Shown here: piece after piece, positions 11,273-21,649 of the stretch
Layout: every line of letters begins with the position of its first letter
Numbering within the stretch: the stretch's first letter is position 1
NCBI GenBank assembly: GCA_016584305.1
Contig: JACEEZ010022944.1
Location: forward strand, 1-64,000
Length of the DNA stretch: 64,000 nucleotides
Direction: 5' to 3'
Source of the DNA: Chionoecetes opilio
Lineage: Eukaryota; Arthropoda; Malacostraca; Decapoda; Majidae
Translations under genes and position numbers: made by a program
Notes under the pieces: model-generated
Seen by the model: only the letters and a program-made list of their open reading frames with translations
Database searches by the model: none
What the model was told of the DNA's origin: nothing

Positions 11273-11867
11273 TAGAGAGAGAGAGATGACGAGAGATAGC
11301 AGAGAGAGAGAGGAGAGAGAGAAGGAAATAATTATTAAAGGTTTTTTTGTTTACTCATTATCTTTCACTAATCTCTCTTTCACTTATATATCTCTCTCTC
11401 TCTCTCTTTCACGGAGAGAGAGAGAGAGAGCAGAGAGAGAGAGAGAGCCAATTTATGTAGTTAACCTTAATGTTTGCATGGTATTATTGTATGTATCAGA
11501 AAACGAAATATGTCAATGGAAAGCTAATTAAATTCTGCTTCTATTGATACTGCCATTCTTATAAGCTGTCCTACAAAGTTATACATGACGGACGAGTTTT
11601 AATTGATGTAAGTTCATCAGTATTTTTTCAGAGTCTCATAATGGACCTTTATTTAAATGTGTTTTACAGTTTTAGTGATGTGATAATCTTCTAGAACAAG
11701 CATTCCGAAGGATAACAGTCTATCCTTTATACATGTATAAAATGATATACTGCGGGGTAATGCCTTGAGAAGCATTCCCCGGGTCTGGGTGACGGAGAGG
11801 CCTTGGCACCAAGATGGCGCACCACAAATCGAGTTGTCACTACTCCTATATAATACAGGTAACTCTA
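10730..11867. mobile_element. Long-TIR foldback element, Mutator-like by TSD length
   Basis: The two halves are reverse complements. Left GGCGCCATCTTGATGCCAAG pairs with right TTGGCACCAAGATGGCGC, CATTACCCCGCAGTATATCA recurs inverted near 11740, and TTAATTAGCTTTCCATTGAA pairs with its complement near 11515. The arms exceed 450 bp and meet at a TA/GA/CT low-complexity centre (11160-11450). It is flanked by the exact 10-bp direct repeat GTTCTTACTA (10720-10729 and 11868-11877), and rejoining the flanks restores the ttcttactattacatccacc sequence seen elsewhere. No transposase. A 9-11 bp duplication with long TIRs is typical of Mutator-like elements, so that assignment is inference. Related elements are at 49986-51143 and 60776-61060. 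Confidence 0.75.
11160..11452. repeat. CT / TA / GA low-complexity centre of foldback
   Basis: (CT)n, then (TA)n, then (GA)n, then (CT)n and (GA)n again, giving further small inverted repeats at the tip of the foldback. Predicted peptides with IYIYIY or SLSLSL are artefacts. Confidence 0.9.
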
Positions 11868-11877
11868 GTTCTTACTA

Positions 11878-12300
11878 TTACATCACCACTGACTGACTGA
11901 TGAGTGGACTTGAATGACTGACTGGCGACCCAACTCTAATGCTTCTGAGACCATGTTGGAGGGATGAAATATACATGAAAAAAACCACTGCCTAGTTATA
12001 ATTACTCACAGGTTTGTACGTATCTCTGAATGTATGTAAACTGAACGTTGGTAATGAGTTACAGGTGCGAGTTTCCGTGGTGTTTTTTTTTGCCATTTTG
12101 TTGCAAATCACTACCGTAGTAGAACCCCCCCCCCCCCCCTCCGTACAGTCGCCACCTGCACAAGTCGCTGGCGAATATATTACGAATTATAGCATTACTA
12201 CTTCGCTGTGTCTGTGACACTGAAGATGATACACAGTAGTTTATATCATGACTGTATAAAATCTACACTGTTTCAGCGTTGTTTCTATGCTTTGTAGCTG
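11878..12300 (+). repeat. Dispersed repeat with GGCG..ATATATTA core, copy 2
   Basis: Same order of blocks as 6230-6615: CATCACCACTGACTGACTGA, GAGACCATGTTGGAGGGATG, CAAATCACTACCGTAGTAGA, a poly-C run of about 16 (12126-12140), GTCGCTGGCGAATATATTAC and GATACACAGTAGTTTATATC. It ends near GCTTTGTAGCTGCAAGTA. No coding content. Confidence 0.6.
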
Positions 12301-12492
12301 CAAGTAGGGTCATGTGGGGGCAAGTCGATATAGTGGTTAAACTATTTCCTAAAAATCGTTTTTTATGTGAGAGAAAAGTACAATGGAGTGCAGAAAAATC
12401 AGCCTTCAACTCTTTAGCCAATATGCTCCACCTAAGGGTTTCCAGGTCAAGGAAAGTATGGTTTTGGAATGATTTGAAAAAATATTTCTCTG
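12301..12492. other. Unassigned sequence between repeat and LTR-like fragment
   Basis: About 190 bp, cleaner than its neighbours, with an open stretch on + (from about 12279) of 91 codons that runs into the next element. No domain recognised. Confidence 0.3.
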
Positions 12493-12724
12493 TGTTACGG
12501 TCGCCCCCTAAATGGGGGGCGACCCGTACATGGCTAGGCGGCAGAGAAGGTTAAGGGTCTTTACATAAATACATTTCCTACGTAAAAATGAAACGGTTAG
12601 TCGTGCATCCTTTGCATGGCCGTGATCTTGCCTACATAGTGAACCTCTGCACCCTCACGCTTGCCCTCCTCAACTCTCTAGCTTCAATAAAGAACAAATC
12701 ACCCACTCTGGCTCCTTTTCTGTA
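12493..12724 (+). mobile_element. Probable LTR of a retrotransposon fragment
   Basis: Starts TGTTACGGTCGCCCCC, has a small hairpin (GTCGCCCCC / GGGGGGCGAC) and an AATAAAG poly(A)-type signal near 12687. It ends just before GGGGTATCAGAGG, which resembles the initiator-Met tRNA primer-binding site TGGTATCAGAG used by many Ty3 and Copia elements. That combination of start, signal and PBS is the evidence. No second LTR was confirmed, although CGGGTCGCCCTCGTACGGG near 13170 echoes it. Confidence 0.4.
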
Positions 12725-13278
12725 GAGGGGTATCAGAGGTTTCAAATTTATACGGGTCCTCCACGTCATCGGAATAATAGAAGAGTAGTCCAGCGGAGTG
12801 GCATATGGTCATCCTCATCGTCACTGTCTGGGCTGTTGGTCTCGAGGTGACAGTCTTCCTCTTCTTGGCTTGGCTTCGTCATCCCAGCCTATTCTCTTCT
12901 TTTGCCTTAGGTTGGCGATGGCTTCCTCCATTCTCAATGAGAATGCAGCATGGACCTTTCTTTCTCCCTTGCCAAGAGGACGGCAAGAAGCTTTGGGAAG
13001 GGCCGGACAGACTCTGGAGTGCCCTCGGTGAGATGTCACCAACGGCTTGAAGTCATGGGGTGGAATGGTGCTCGTTGAAAGGGCCTGGTGGTGCAAGGGT
13101 TGTTGATGAAGATCCTGGGGTGGGACTGGTAGCTTGCTGAAGGTCCTGGGTTGAATGGGTTGAAAGGAGGTACGGGTCGCCCTCGTACGGGTGGCCCCCG
13201 ACAACAAACTGTTTTCGTCACACTTCACGGCAACACTTTCGTCTGTTTCATCACTGTTACACTCAAAAACACGTTAAA
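12725..13278. mobile_element. Leader/internal remnant after the LTR-like sequence
   Basis: Open on both strands: a 135-codon frame on - (12821-13228), rich in Pro/Arg/His, and 77-81 codon frames on +. None shows a gag zinc knuckle, protease or RT motif, and the overlapping frames suggest none is under selection. It ends where satellite block 3 begins. Confidence 0.3.
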
Positions 13279-13279
13279 C

Positions 13280-14195
13280 ATGGTCTATACAGCTTATAGC
13301 CCAATATTCCTCCACAGTGGCTATATTGTATCAGCTTAAATGGTCTATACAGCTTAATAGACCAATATTACTCCACAGTGGCTATATTCGTACCAGCTTA
13401 AAATGGTCGATACAGCATTATACCCTCCAATATTACTCAACAGTGCTATATTGTATCAAGGCTTAAATGGTCTATACAGCTTATAGCCCCATATTACTCA
13501 CCAGTGCCTATATGTATCATCTTAAATGGTCTATACAGCTTTAGCCCAATATTACTCAACAGTGCCTATATTGTTCAGCTTAAATGGTCTAACAGCTTAC
13601 AGCCCAATATTTCCTCCACATGGCTATATTGTAATCACTAAATGGTCTTACAGCTTATAGCCGCAATATTACTCCACAGTGCCTATATTGTATCAGCTTT
13701 AAATGGTCTATATAAACAGCTTATAGCCCAATATTACTCCACAGTGGCTATATGTGTATCAGCTTAATAATGGTCTATACAGCTTATAGCCCCAATATTA
13801 TCAACAGTGCCTATATTGTATCAGCTTAATGGTCTATACAGCTTATAGCCCAATATTAACTCCCAGTGCTATATTGTATCAGCTTAAATGGTCTATACAG
13901 CTTCTAGCCCATATTACTTCAACAGTAGCCTCTATTGTATCAGCTTAAATGGTCTATACAAGCTTATAGCCAATATTACTCAACATGGCCTAGATTGTAT
14001 CAGCTTAAATGGTCTATACGCTTATAGCCCAATATTACTCCACAGTGGCTATTGTATCAGCTAAATGGTCTATAACAGCTTATAGCCCAATATTACTCCA
14101 CAGTGCCTTATATTGTATCAAGCTTAATGGTTCTATACAGCTTATAGCCCAATATTACTCACAGTGGCTATAGTGTATCACTTAAATGGTCTATA
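13280..14195 (+). repeat. 60-bp satellite, block 3 (about 15 units)
   Basis: Longest forward block. Units contain CTTATAGCCCAATATTACTC, and many read CCACAGTGGCTATATTGTAT, the same variant that dominates minus-strand block 4. It ends ...TAAATGGTCTATATAGTAG, then the TTTCTTACTATTAACATCCA junction that also follows blocks 1 and 2. Confidence 0.85.
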
Positions 14196-14214
14196 TAGTA
14201 GTGTCAATGGTTTT

Positions 14215-14383
14215 TCTTACTATTAACATCCACCACTGACTGACTGACTGACTGCTGACTGGCGACCTCTAATGCTTCTGAGACATGTGGGAGGGATGAA
14301 ATATACAAATAAAACCACTGATAGTGTTACTCACAGGTTGTACGTATCTCTGATGTATGTTTGTTGTTTGTATTTGTTGTTTT
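14215..14383 (+). repeat. Dispersed repeat, left part, interrupted by hAT element
   Basis: CATCCACCACTGACTGACTG and CTTCTGAGACATGTGGGAGG match 11878-12010. Homology stops at the hAT insertion, and the downstream half of the repeat is not found after it. Confidence 0.55.
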
Positions 14384-14392
14384 GTTTAGTAG

Positions 14393-15484
14393 CAGCTGGT
14401 TTCCCAACCTTTTTGGGGGCCGTTACCCAAAATGCACATTTTTCCCAGCCCATCACCCCTAGGCTAGGTAGGCTCTAAACTTATATGTTTGCACGTGTTT
14501 GAGTTATTTTCAATTGTAACAGTCCTCAGGACTGCCGTAGGTGCGAAGCCCTCACGGCGAGGGTCTGGGGCCCCTCAAGGGCCCCTGAAATTTTTTTGTT
14601 AAGGTTTTTGCATGCTTTTCCTGCAATCTGACGTATATTTGGGAGGCAAATTCTCATCAAAAACCGATTCATTTTATATGGATGACATTTTAATAAACCA
14701 CCGTCTCAGCACCTACAACCCATAGGCCGTATGGGGGGGGACTCGTTGGTTGGGGGACAGAGTTGTTGATTTGCCCGAAATTTCACCCATGTAACAACAA
14801 ACACTATTTCTACGGAAAAAAAACCCTGCATGAATGCAAGGGGGGAAATGAATTAAACGTTTCTTGTTCTTAATTGGTCAGTGATTCTAACCTCATAAAT
14901 TGAACATATTGTGCAAACCGATTTGCAACATTTTCACTGTGAAAGTCTGACAAAATAGTGTTTTCTATGCCATTGCTATAGTGAACATGGGGTTGTGATG
15001 TAAAGAATAAAAAAGATGCGAGGGAAGCGATCACAAAAAAATTGAAATTTTCATGTTCTAAGAGGATATTAGAACAATGTAACTCGAAACCGAAGAATGT
15101 TATGCTCCACATTCCCAAAACTACACCCTATCCAAAGCAGAGGGACTACAATACCTGCCTAGAATAATTGCCCGCATTTTCGGATTTTGGCCGTGGGACG
15201 CCTCCTCGTCTAACCTTTGTGGGCAGCATCGTAAAAAGTGTTTCGGTTTTGGCACAAAGGCCGTACAACTGCACATATGCTACACCTTTAGTGACAACCA
15301 GATAGTTTCACGCATAAATTAACTTTCAATTGAATGTTTTGTCATTTGCACATTCACACGATCTGCTCATATGCTTTTCATAACATTAAAAAATACTTTC
15401 AGTTCAGTTGCCTCTATTACCCCCGAGGTATAGGCTCATTAATTACCCCTGGGGGGTAATTTACCCCCAGGTTGGGAACCACTG
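14393..15484. mobile_element. Non-autonomous hAT-like DNA transposon
   Basis: Left end CAGCTGGTTTCCCAACCT and right end AGGTTGGGAACCACTG are inverted copies of the hAT-type terminus CAGTGGTTCCCAACCT. The flanks are GTTTAGTAG (14384-14392) and GTTTAGAG (15485-15492), an 8-bp duplication if one T in the left copy is a sequencing insertion. hAT elements make 8-bp duplications. The inside (1.09 kb) has no RW-x7-W or dimerisation motif. The longest frame is 82 codons on - (14870-15118), hydrophobic and unrecognised. Second-layer inverted GGGTAATTTACCCCC lies near the right end. Confidence 0.75.
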
Positions 15485-15492
15485 GTTTAGAG

Positions 15493-15716
15493 GATAATTG
15501 CTCAGAGCCATAGTGATCTACCGCTGCAGCTTAGTGTTGGGGGAAGCCACCACCCCGGGAGGCGGGTCACAAACCCCCGGTACCCATTCACTGTTGGGTG
15601 GACAGGGGCTCGGGTTTTATAAAGAAAGCCACCCATTTATCTCGCTCCGCCCGGGATCCGAACCCGGGACTTCTCGGTTGTGAGCCGAGCGTGCTAACAC
15701 ACTACAACTACGGAGG
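15493..15716 (-). mobile_element. tRNA-Val-derived SINE
   Basis: Read on the minus strand, the head (about 15716-15643) is CTCCGTAGTTGTAGTGTGTT, then AGCACGCTCGGCTCACAACC, then GAGAAGTCCCGGGTTCGGAT, then CCCGGGCGGAG. The anticodon arm CTCGG-CTCACAA-CCGAG gives CAC (Val), and GGTTCGGATCC is a B-box. The D-arm has an extra T and the acceptor stem lacks proper closure and a discriminator context, so it is not a working tRNA gene. The body continues for about 150 bp through CACCCAACAGTGAATGGGTA and GTGACCCGCCTCCCGGGGTG to CTCAGAGC. It abuts the hAT duplication. Confidence 0.8.
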
Positions 15717-16398
15717 TAACTTGACGTTGGTATGAGTAAATGTCCCCCGTCCACACTACCACGACCACTTCATCACCACCGTCGGCGCTTACCGTCGAAC
15801 AGTGTTCGTCACTCAAAAATGGTGGCAGTGGGCACGATGCGAACGAGCAAAATGCCGTCGGCGCTGCCCGCCAACATTCAGCAGTTTTAATATTGGGCGG
15901 GCATGGGGGCCCGTCACTCACGTCAGCGCCGAACACAAATGCTTCAATTTAGTCGGCAGTTTTCACCATCTATTATGTTTTGGTATGGCTATGTACCGTA
16001 TACCACCAAACCAAGAAAGTCATCTGATTACGAATATGTGATCAAAAATTAAATGGGAGAAATGGTCGGGAAATTGCAGCGGAGTTGAAGACAAAAAAGT
16101 GAGAAAAATGTTTATAATACACTATTTCTTTTTGCTATATTTTTTAGAATACACAAAAAGGTTTCGTATATTTTTCTTGCTTATGATATGGCAGAAAGTG
16201 TCATGAAGATATGATAGTTTGGTCAGTTTTTCCCATAGAACCTCACTGTGGTTATTTTCATAATTTTTCGAGTGAAAGTAGTACACGATATGCAGAAAAC
16301 ATACTCTCACTTTGAAATAGGAAGCGCGCTGACTGCCGAACAAACCATTCGTGTGGACACACCAAACCCTGGCAACGGCGCTTCCCGTCGGCAAGCAC
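15717..16398. other. Unassigned region between SINE and satellite block 4
   Basis: Contains GTCGGCGC..GCGCCGAC-type inverted motifs (about 15780-15930) and an AT-rich half. Open frames of 60-90 codons occur on both strands without recognisable domains. GACTGCCGAACAAACC / CCCGTCGGCAAG near 16330-16395 echo the first half inverted, so this may be a small DNA element, but I could not define ends. Confidence 0.3.
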
Positions 16399-16400
16399 CG

Positions 16401-17712
16401 AGTAATATTGGGCTATAAGCTGTATAGACCATTTAAGCTGATACAATATAGCCACTGGTGAGTAATATTGGGCTATAAAGCTGTATAGACCATTTAAGCT
16501 GATACAATATAGGCACTGTGGGAGTAATTTGGGCTATAAGCTTTATAGACCTTTAAGCTGATACAATATAGCCACTGTGGAGTAATATTGGGCATAAGCT
16601 GTATAGACCAATTTAAGCTGATACAATATAGCACTGTGGAGTAAATTGGGCTATAAGCTGTATAGACCCTTTAGCTGATAACAATATACCACTGTGGGTA
16701 ATATTGGGCTATACTGAAGACAATTAAGCTTATACAGTATATAGGGCCACTGTGGAGTAATATGGGCGATAAGCCTGTATTACCATTTAAGCTGATACAA
16801 TATAGCCACTGTTTGAGTAATATTGGGGTTTTTTTTTTTTAATTTCTATAATCTGTATAGACCAGTTAAGCGATATCAATTAGGCAACTGTTGAGTAATA
16901 TTGGGCTATAAGCTGTATAGACCATTTAAGCTGATACAATATAGCACTGTTGAGTAATATTTTGGCTATAAAACTGTATAGACCATTTAAGCTGATAAAT
17001 ATAGGGCACTGGTGAGTAATATTTGGGCTATAAGCTGTATAGACCATTTAAGCGATACCATATAGCCACTGTGGAGTAATATTGTGCTATAAGCTGTATA
17101 GACCATATTAAGCTGATACAATATAGGCACTGTTGAGTAAATAGTGGGCTATAACTGTATAGACCATTTAGCTGATACAATATATGCACTGGTGAGTAGT
17201 ATTGGGCTATAAGCTGTATAGACCCTTTAAGCTGATACATATAGGCACTGTTGAGTAAATTGGGCTTAAGCTGTATCGACCATTTAAGCTGATACAATAT
17301 GTAGCCACTGTGGATAGTAATATTGGGCTATAAGACTGTTAGACCATTTAAGCTGACAAAACAATATAGGCCACTGTTGTGTTAATAATTGGGTTAAAGC
17401 TGTATAGACCATTTAAGGCTGATACAATAAGGCACTGTGGGTAATATGGCTATAAGCTGTATATACACTTTAAGCTGATACCATATATCCACTGTGGAGT
17501 AATATGGGCTATAAGCTTATAGACCCCCCATTATTTTTTTTTAAGCTTATACAATACGGCCACTGTGGAGTATATTGGGCTATAAGCTGTATAGACCATT
17601 TAAGCTGATACAATTAGGCACTGTGGAGTAATATTGGGCTATAAGCTGGTTATAGGACCATTTAAGCTGATACAATATAGCCACTGTGGAGTAATATTGG
17701 GGTATAAGCTGT
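16401..17712 (-). repeat. 60-bp satellite, block 4 (about 22 units, inverted)
   Basis: Largest block, in the opposite orientation to blocks 1-3. The plus strand reads AGTAATATTGGGCTATAAGC and TGTATAGACCATTTAAGCTG. It belongs to minus-strand ZNF copy 3, so satellite, 3' flank and gene were inverted together. Poly-T and poly-A insertions (for example 16830-16840) look like base-calling noise. Confidence 0.85.
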
Positions 17713-18562
17713 AGTGTACTTTTGTTTCTTTTGACAGTGGTGTGTGTGCAGTGTTCAGTAGTGACAAGAGTAATGCGGGACTAACTTTTGTACTGGCAAG
17801 TTCAAGTTTAACAAACCCCCAACGTTACGTAAGTATGGGAAGCTCCTGTATTGGCCTCAAGGATGACTTTTGTTCAGGTGTAACAACGCCACCACTGTTA
17901 TTAATTCTACTCAGGGTGCTTGATCTATAACTATTTCCATCGTGTTGGAGTTACTTTTTCCACCCTTGCCATAATGACAACTAGCTACCCCCTTTTTTGG
18001 CAAATTTCTGCCTTATTGTATTAATGCCTTCATATTTAGGGCAAGGTTCACAAATCGTATACCATGTTTCAATCTGTTCCAGGATACTTTGTATCATTCT
18101 AGGCAAAACCTGGCATGAAATCGACCAGGTGTAATATTTATAGCCTCCTTTTTTCTAACTTTGTCGCACTGTGTCCTTGTATATTTGTAGACAATTTGGC
18201 CTTGTCTTTTAATGCAGTTTGTGATCACTTTTCCTGCGGCTGATCCAATGATGAAGAGACAGATTATGGTTATGTGATATACTAGTGTGACCTGCAGAAA
18301 ATAGGAGTGTAACTCATGCGTGGAAAGGACTGTTTTTTAAGGCAATCAGCAGAGAACCTTTAAAAACCCTGGATACATTTATTGAAAGGGTCCACCTGCA
18401 CTGGCAACCCAACAACTGCTGGGGCCATTACTCCCTCACAGAAAACAAGGGCACGGCTGCCACCACACATGTAACCACTGCCCACCACCACACCACCCAT
18501 TGCCACACAGGACACACATCCCACGGCACGGGTCAACCACACTTGTCCACACAACACCCACC
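17713..18562 (-). repeat. ZNF 3' flank, paralogous copy C (inverted)
   Basis: Reverse complement of the 152-990 type flank, including the GTGTACTTTTGTTTCTTTTG junction with the satellite, CCGCAGGAAAAGTGATCACA and the conserved poly(A) signal region near 18380. No gene. Confidence 0.7.
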
Positions 18563-19966
18563 TCAAAAGTGGATCTTTACGTGCTCTGGCAATATCACCC
18601 TTTGTCTTGAACACTTGCTTACAAATATCACACTTGAACTCCCGCAGGCCAGTGTGTCAAGGTGTGTCCGGGTGAGTTCTTTAGTGGGTATAAACCTTTT
18701 CCCACACTCTAGGCATTCATGGTTCTTAACCCACTTGTGTGTCAGGGTGGTGTGTGTAGTGAGGCACCCATTGTAGTAATCTTTTGTACACACACACTCT
18801 TAGGCATTCATAATTCTTAACACCACTGTGTGTCAGGGGGGTTGTGGTGAGGGAACCCATTGTAGTAAATCTGTTCCCACACTCTAGGCATTCAATTCCT
18901 TAACCACTGTGTTCAGGTGTGTGTGGTGAGGGAAACCCCATTGTAGTAAATCTTTTCCCACACTCTATGGCATTCATAATTCCTTAACACCACTGTGTGT
19001 CAGGGTGTGTCTGGTGAGTCAGTCTTTGTAGGGGCAAATCTTTTCCCCCACTCTAAACATCATAATTCTTAACTACCCACTGTGTGTCAGGGTGGTGTGC
19101 TGGTGAGTTCAAGTCTTGTAGTAAATCTTTTCCCACACTCTAAACATTCATAATTCTTAACCCACTGTGTCAGGGTGTGTTGGTGAGGTCACCTTTCTAG
19201 CAAATCTTTTCCCACACTCTAAACATTCATATATTTTTTTCTTCACACCACTGTGTGTCGGGTGTTTGTGGTGAGGTGACACTTTCTAGCAAAAATCTTT
19301 TCCACACTCTAAACATTCATAATTCTTAACTACCACTGTGTGTCAGGGTGTGTGTGGTGAGACATATCCATTCTAGTAAATCTTTTCCCACACTCTAACA
19401 TTCCATAATTGTGTTAACACCCACTGGTGGTCAGTGGTGTGTATGGTGAGGTTACCCATTCTAGTAAATTCTTTCCCACACTCGAAAACATTCAGTATTC
19501 TTAACACCACTGTGTGTCAGGGTGTGTGTGGTGAGGTCCTCTTTCTAACCAATTCTTTTCCCACACTCTAAAACATTCATAATTCTTAACACCAACTGTG
19601 ATGTCAGGGTGTGGTGTGGTGAGATTACCCATTGTTAAAGCAAATCTTTTCCCACACCTCGTAAACATTCATAATTCTTAACACCACTGTGTGTCAGGGT
19701 GTGTGTGGTGAGGTCCCTCTTTCTCTAGCAAATCTTTTCCCACACTCTAACATTCGATAATTCTTAACACCACTGTGTGTCAGGAATGTCTCTCAAGCTT
19801 ATCTCTTGTATTTGAAATGTTTTGTTCACACTGCTGGCACTTTGAGTCAGCTCAGTTGTGTGCCTTGTGGGCCGTGAGCTGCCTGCCTCCAGGTGATTCT
19901 TGCCATCACCCCGTGCCTCCTCCCCACCCCTGAGGCAGACTGATCCTGCCTGCTCCCGGCCCTCAT
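18563..19966 (-). pseudogene. ZNF copy 3, C2H2 zinc-finger gene, minus strand, frame broken
   Basis: Mirror image of copy 4 on the left arm of the large palindrome. Stop complement TCA at 18563-18565; ATG complement at 19964-19966. About 14-15 finger modules with the TTCTTAACACCACTGTGTGT pattern can be followed, and the last finger (KCSRQRVILPEHVKIHF) is recognisable but altered. Upstream the minus strand shares copy 4's 5' sequence (CACTGTTGCAGGTGCTGAGG near 20090), not the alternative 5' end of copies 2, 7 and 8. Small indels disrupt most modules. A 71-165 codon frame over the N-terminal part is not a separate gene. Confidence 0.75.
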
Positions 19967-20244
19967 GCTGGCCCGGCCCCACAGCCTCCACCGCGCAACA
20001 CTCGGGCCACCACACGCGGACGGCCGGGCCTGCGGGAACGCTCGGGGATGCGCAGCGAGCCGGTCTTGACTGTGACCTCAGCACCTGCAACAGTGGTGGA
20101 CAGTCCAGCACCAGAGAGCCACGCGCTGCCCTGAACACGTCTGCTCCTGCCTGCGTGGCCCCACAACCCTGCTTCCATCCCCTGCCCTCACTCACACCCA
20201 CTTGGCACAAAAGAGAAACTTGGCAGCAAAAAATGACAAAAGAC
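19967..20244 (-). promoter_or_regulatory. 5' region of ZNF copy 3 with candidate splice acceptor
   Basis: On the minus strand ACCACTGTTGCAG/GTGCTGAGG (about 20085-20095) matches the acceptor-like sequence of copy 4. Further upstream GGCAGGAGCAGACGTGTTC matches 23425-23440. The right arm contains about 316 bp (23066-23381) that is absent here. Confidence 0.45.
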
Positions 20245-21624
20245 TGAGCAGAGAAGAGCAACTGTTTTTAGGTAGTATTAGATGCATGGCTGAGAAAATT
20301 AACACTAAAACCTCTGCTCTTGGGACTACTTGGCCCAGGAGTGTCCCAGTTATGCAAGGTGCCGGAAATAATGGGGGGATTATAGAGGGGGGGAGAGCGT
20401 ATATAACAAATAAATAATAAGAATAAATAAATAAATAAATAAAAAAAAATCTAGTTCTGTTATATACATATTATTGCTATGGAAATTTCGCACCCTGAAA
20501 AAAAAAAATTCTAGGTGTATAGTATATTAGCTAGGAAATTTTGACAAAAACAAAAAAAAAAAAAAAAAAAATTATAATAATTCTAGGTGTATATATTAGC
20601 TAGCAAATTTCGACCCCTAAAAATAAAAAAAAAAAAAAAAAAAAAAAAATATATAAATTAGGTGTATATATTAGCTAGGACATTTTGACCCCTAAAAAAA
20701 AAAAAAAAAAAAAAAATTATGAGGAGGTCTGAACAGCGAGGCGAATACTTGAGGTTTTCCTGTATCAAGAAAAAGGAGTGAAGGAAAATGTTGTGAGGAA
20801 ATATGTTGTACAAAACGGCATGGCAGTAATGTCCACGACCACAGATGTGATGATACCAAGCACCCTGGAACGCAGAGATTATTTATTAACTAACATGCCG
20901 AGGCGTGCTGTGTCTAAACAGACTCCATGCACTGTCCTGTAGCCGACAAGCCACGGGAAATGGGTCAAAACTGCTAAAATACACGACTGTTTCGGCAAAA
21001 AGTATCAAAATATTACCCGATTTTATACGCCATGTTAGGAAAGATGTTCTTATTTTACCTTATTTTAGGGTTATTTAAAGGTTTATTTAGGTTGCCTGTA
21101 TACCTGTAGCTGCCTAAGTGTCTACAGTTACCTTGTGCACTGTCCTGTAGCCGTTAGTCCTGTAGAAATAGGTCAAAACGCTAAAATAACGGACTGTTTT
21201 GCTCGGCCGTCCGGTTTCTGGGTTCCAAACCAAACAGCTGATTACAAAGTCCCTGCCAGCCACTTGCTCTCTCCCTTCCTCTCTTTATTCTCTCTCTCTC
21301 CCTTCCCTTCTCTCTTTCTTCCCTCTCTCTTCTCTCTCTCTCTCTCTTTTTCATCATTCCTTTCTTCTCTCTAGCTCTCTCTCTCATGCCTCTGTATGAA
21401 ATAACTTGCAGCTACAAAGCATAAACAACGCTGACAGGGTAGATATACGTCATGATATAACTACTGTGTATTATCTTCAGTGGCACAGACACAGCAGTAG
21501 CTCGATGCTATCATTCCTTAATATGGCGCCTGGCGACATTACTGCAGGTGGCGACTTTACTGTTATCTACGGTAGTGATTTGCAACAAAAATGGCAAAAA
21601 AAACCACCACGGAACTCTACCACT
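20245..21624. repeat. Left arm of large palindrome
   Basis: Reverse complement of 21650-23035. Matching landmarks: GGCCCAGGAGTGTCCC (20331) with GGGACCACTCCTGGGCC (22935), ATTATGAGGAGGTCTGAAC (20717) with its complement (22514), CTCCATGCACTGTCCTG (20925) with its complement (22312), and CTGTTATCTACGGTAGTG (21560) with its complement (21700). It includes five A-rich TAGGTGTATATATTAGCTAG units at 20450-20720. No gene. Confidence 0.9.
20400..20716. repeat. Poly(A)-separated ~60 bp repeats TAGGTGTATATATTAGCTAG
   Basis: Several units of TTCTAGGTGTATATATTAGC followed by AAATTTCGACCCCTA and runs of 10-30 A. The mirror set is at 22533-22850 with poly(T). Counts differ slightly between arms, as expected of slippage or homopolymer error. 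(AATA)n precedes the first unit. Confidence 0.85.
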
Positions 21625-21649
21625 AAGAGAGAGAGAGAGAGAGAGAGAA
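21625..21649. repeat. Palindrome spacer, (GA)n
   Basis: Only about 25 bp of AAGAGAGAGA separate two near-perfect arms (left ...GGAACTCTACCACT, right AGTGGTAGAGTTCC...). This is the point of symmetry near 21637. Confidence 0.9.

Noticed and set aside
15643..15716. Functional tRNA-Val gene
   Set aside because: D-arm insertion, poor acceptor stem and a continuous SINE body downstream; better explained as a SINE head.
17028..17297. YQLKWSIQL frames
   Set aside because: 60-bp satellite read in frame; frequent stops in other units.
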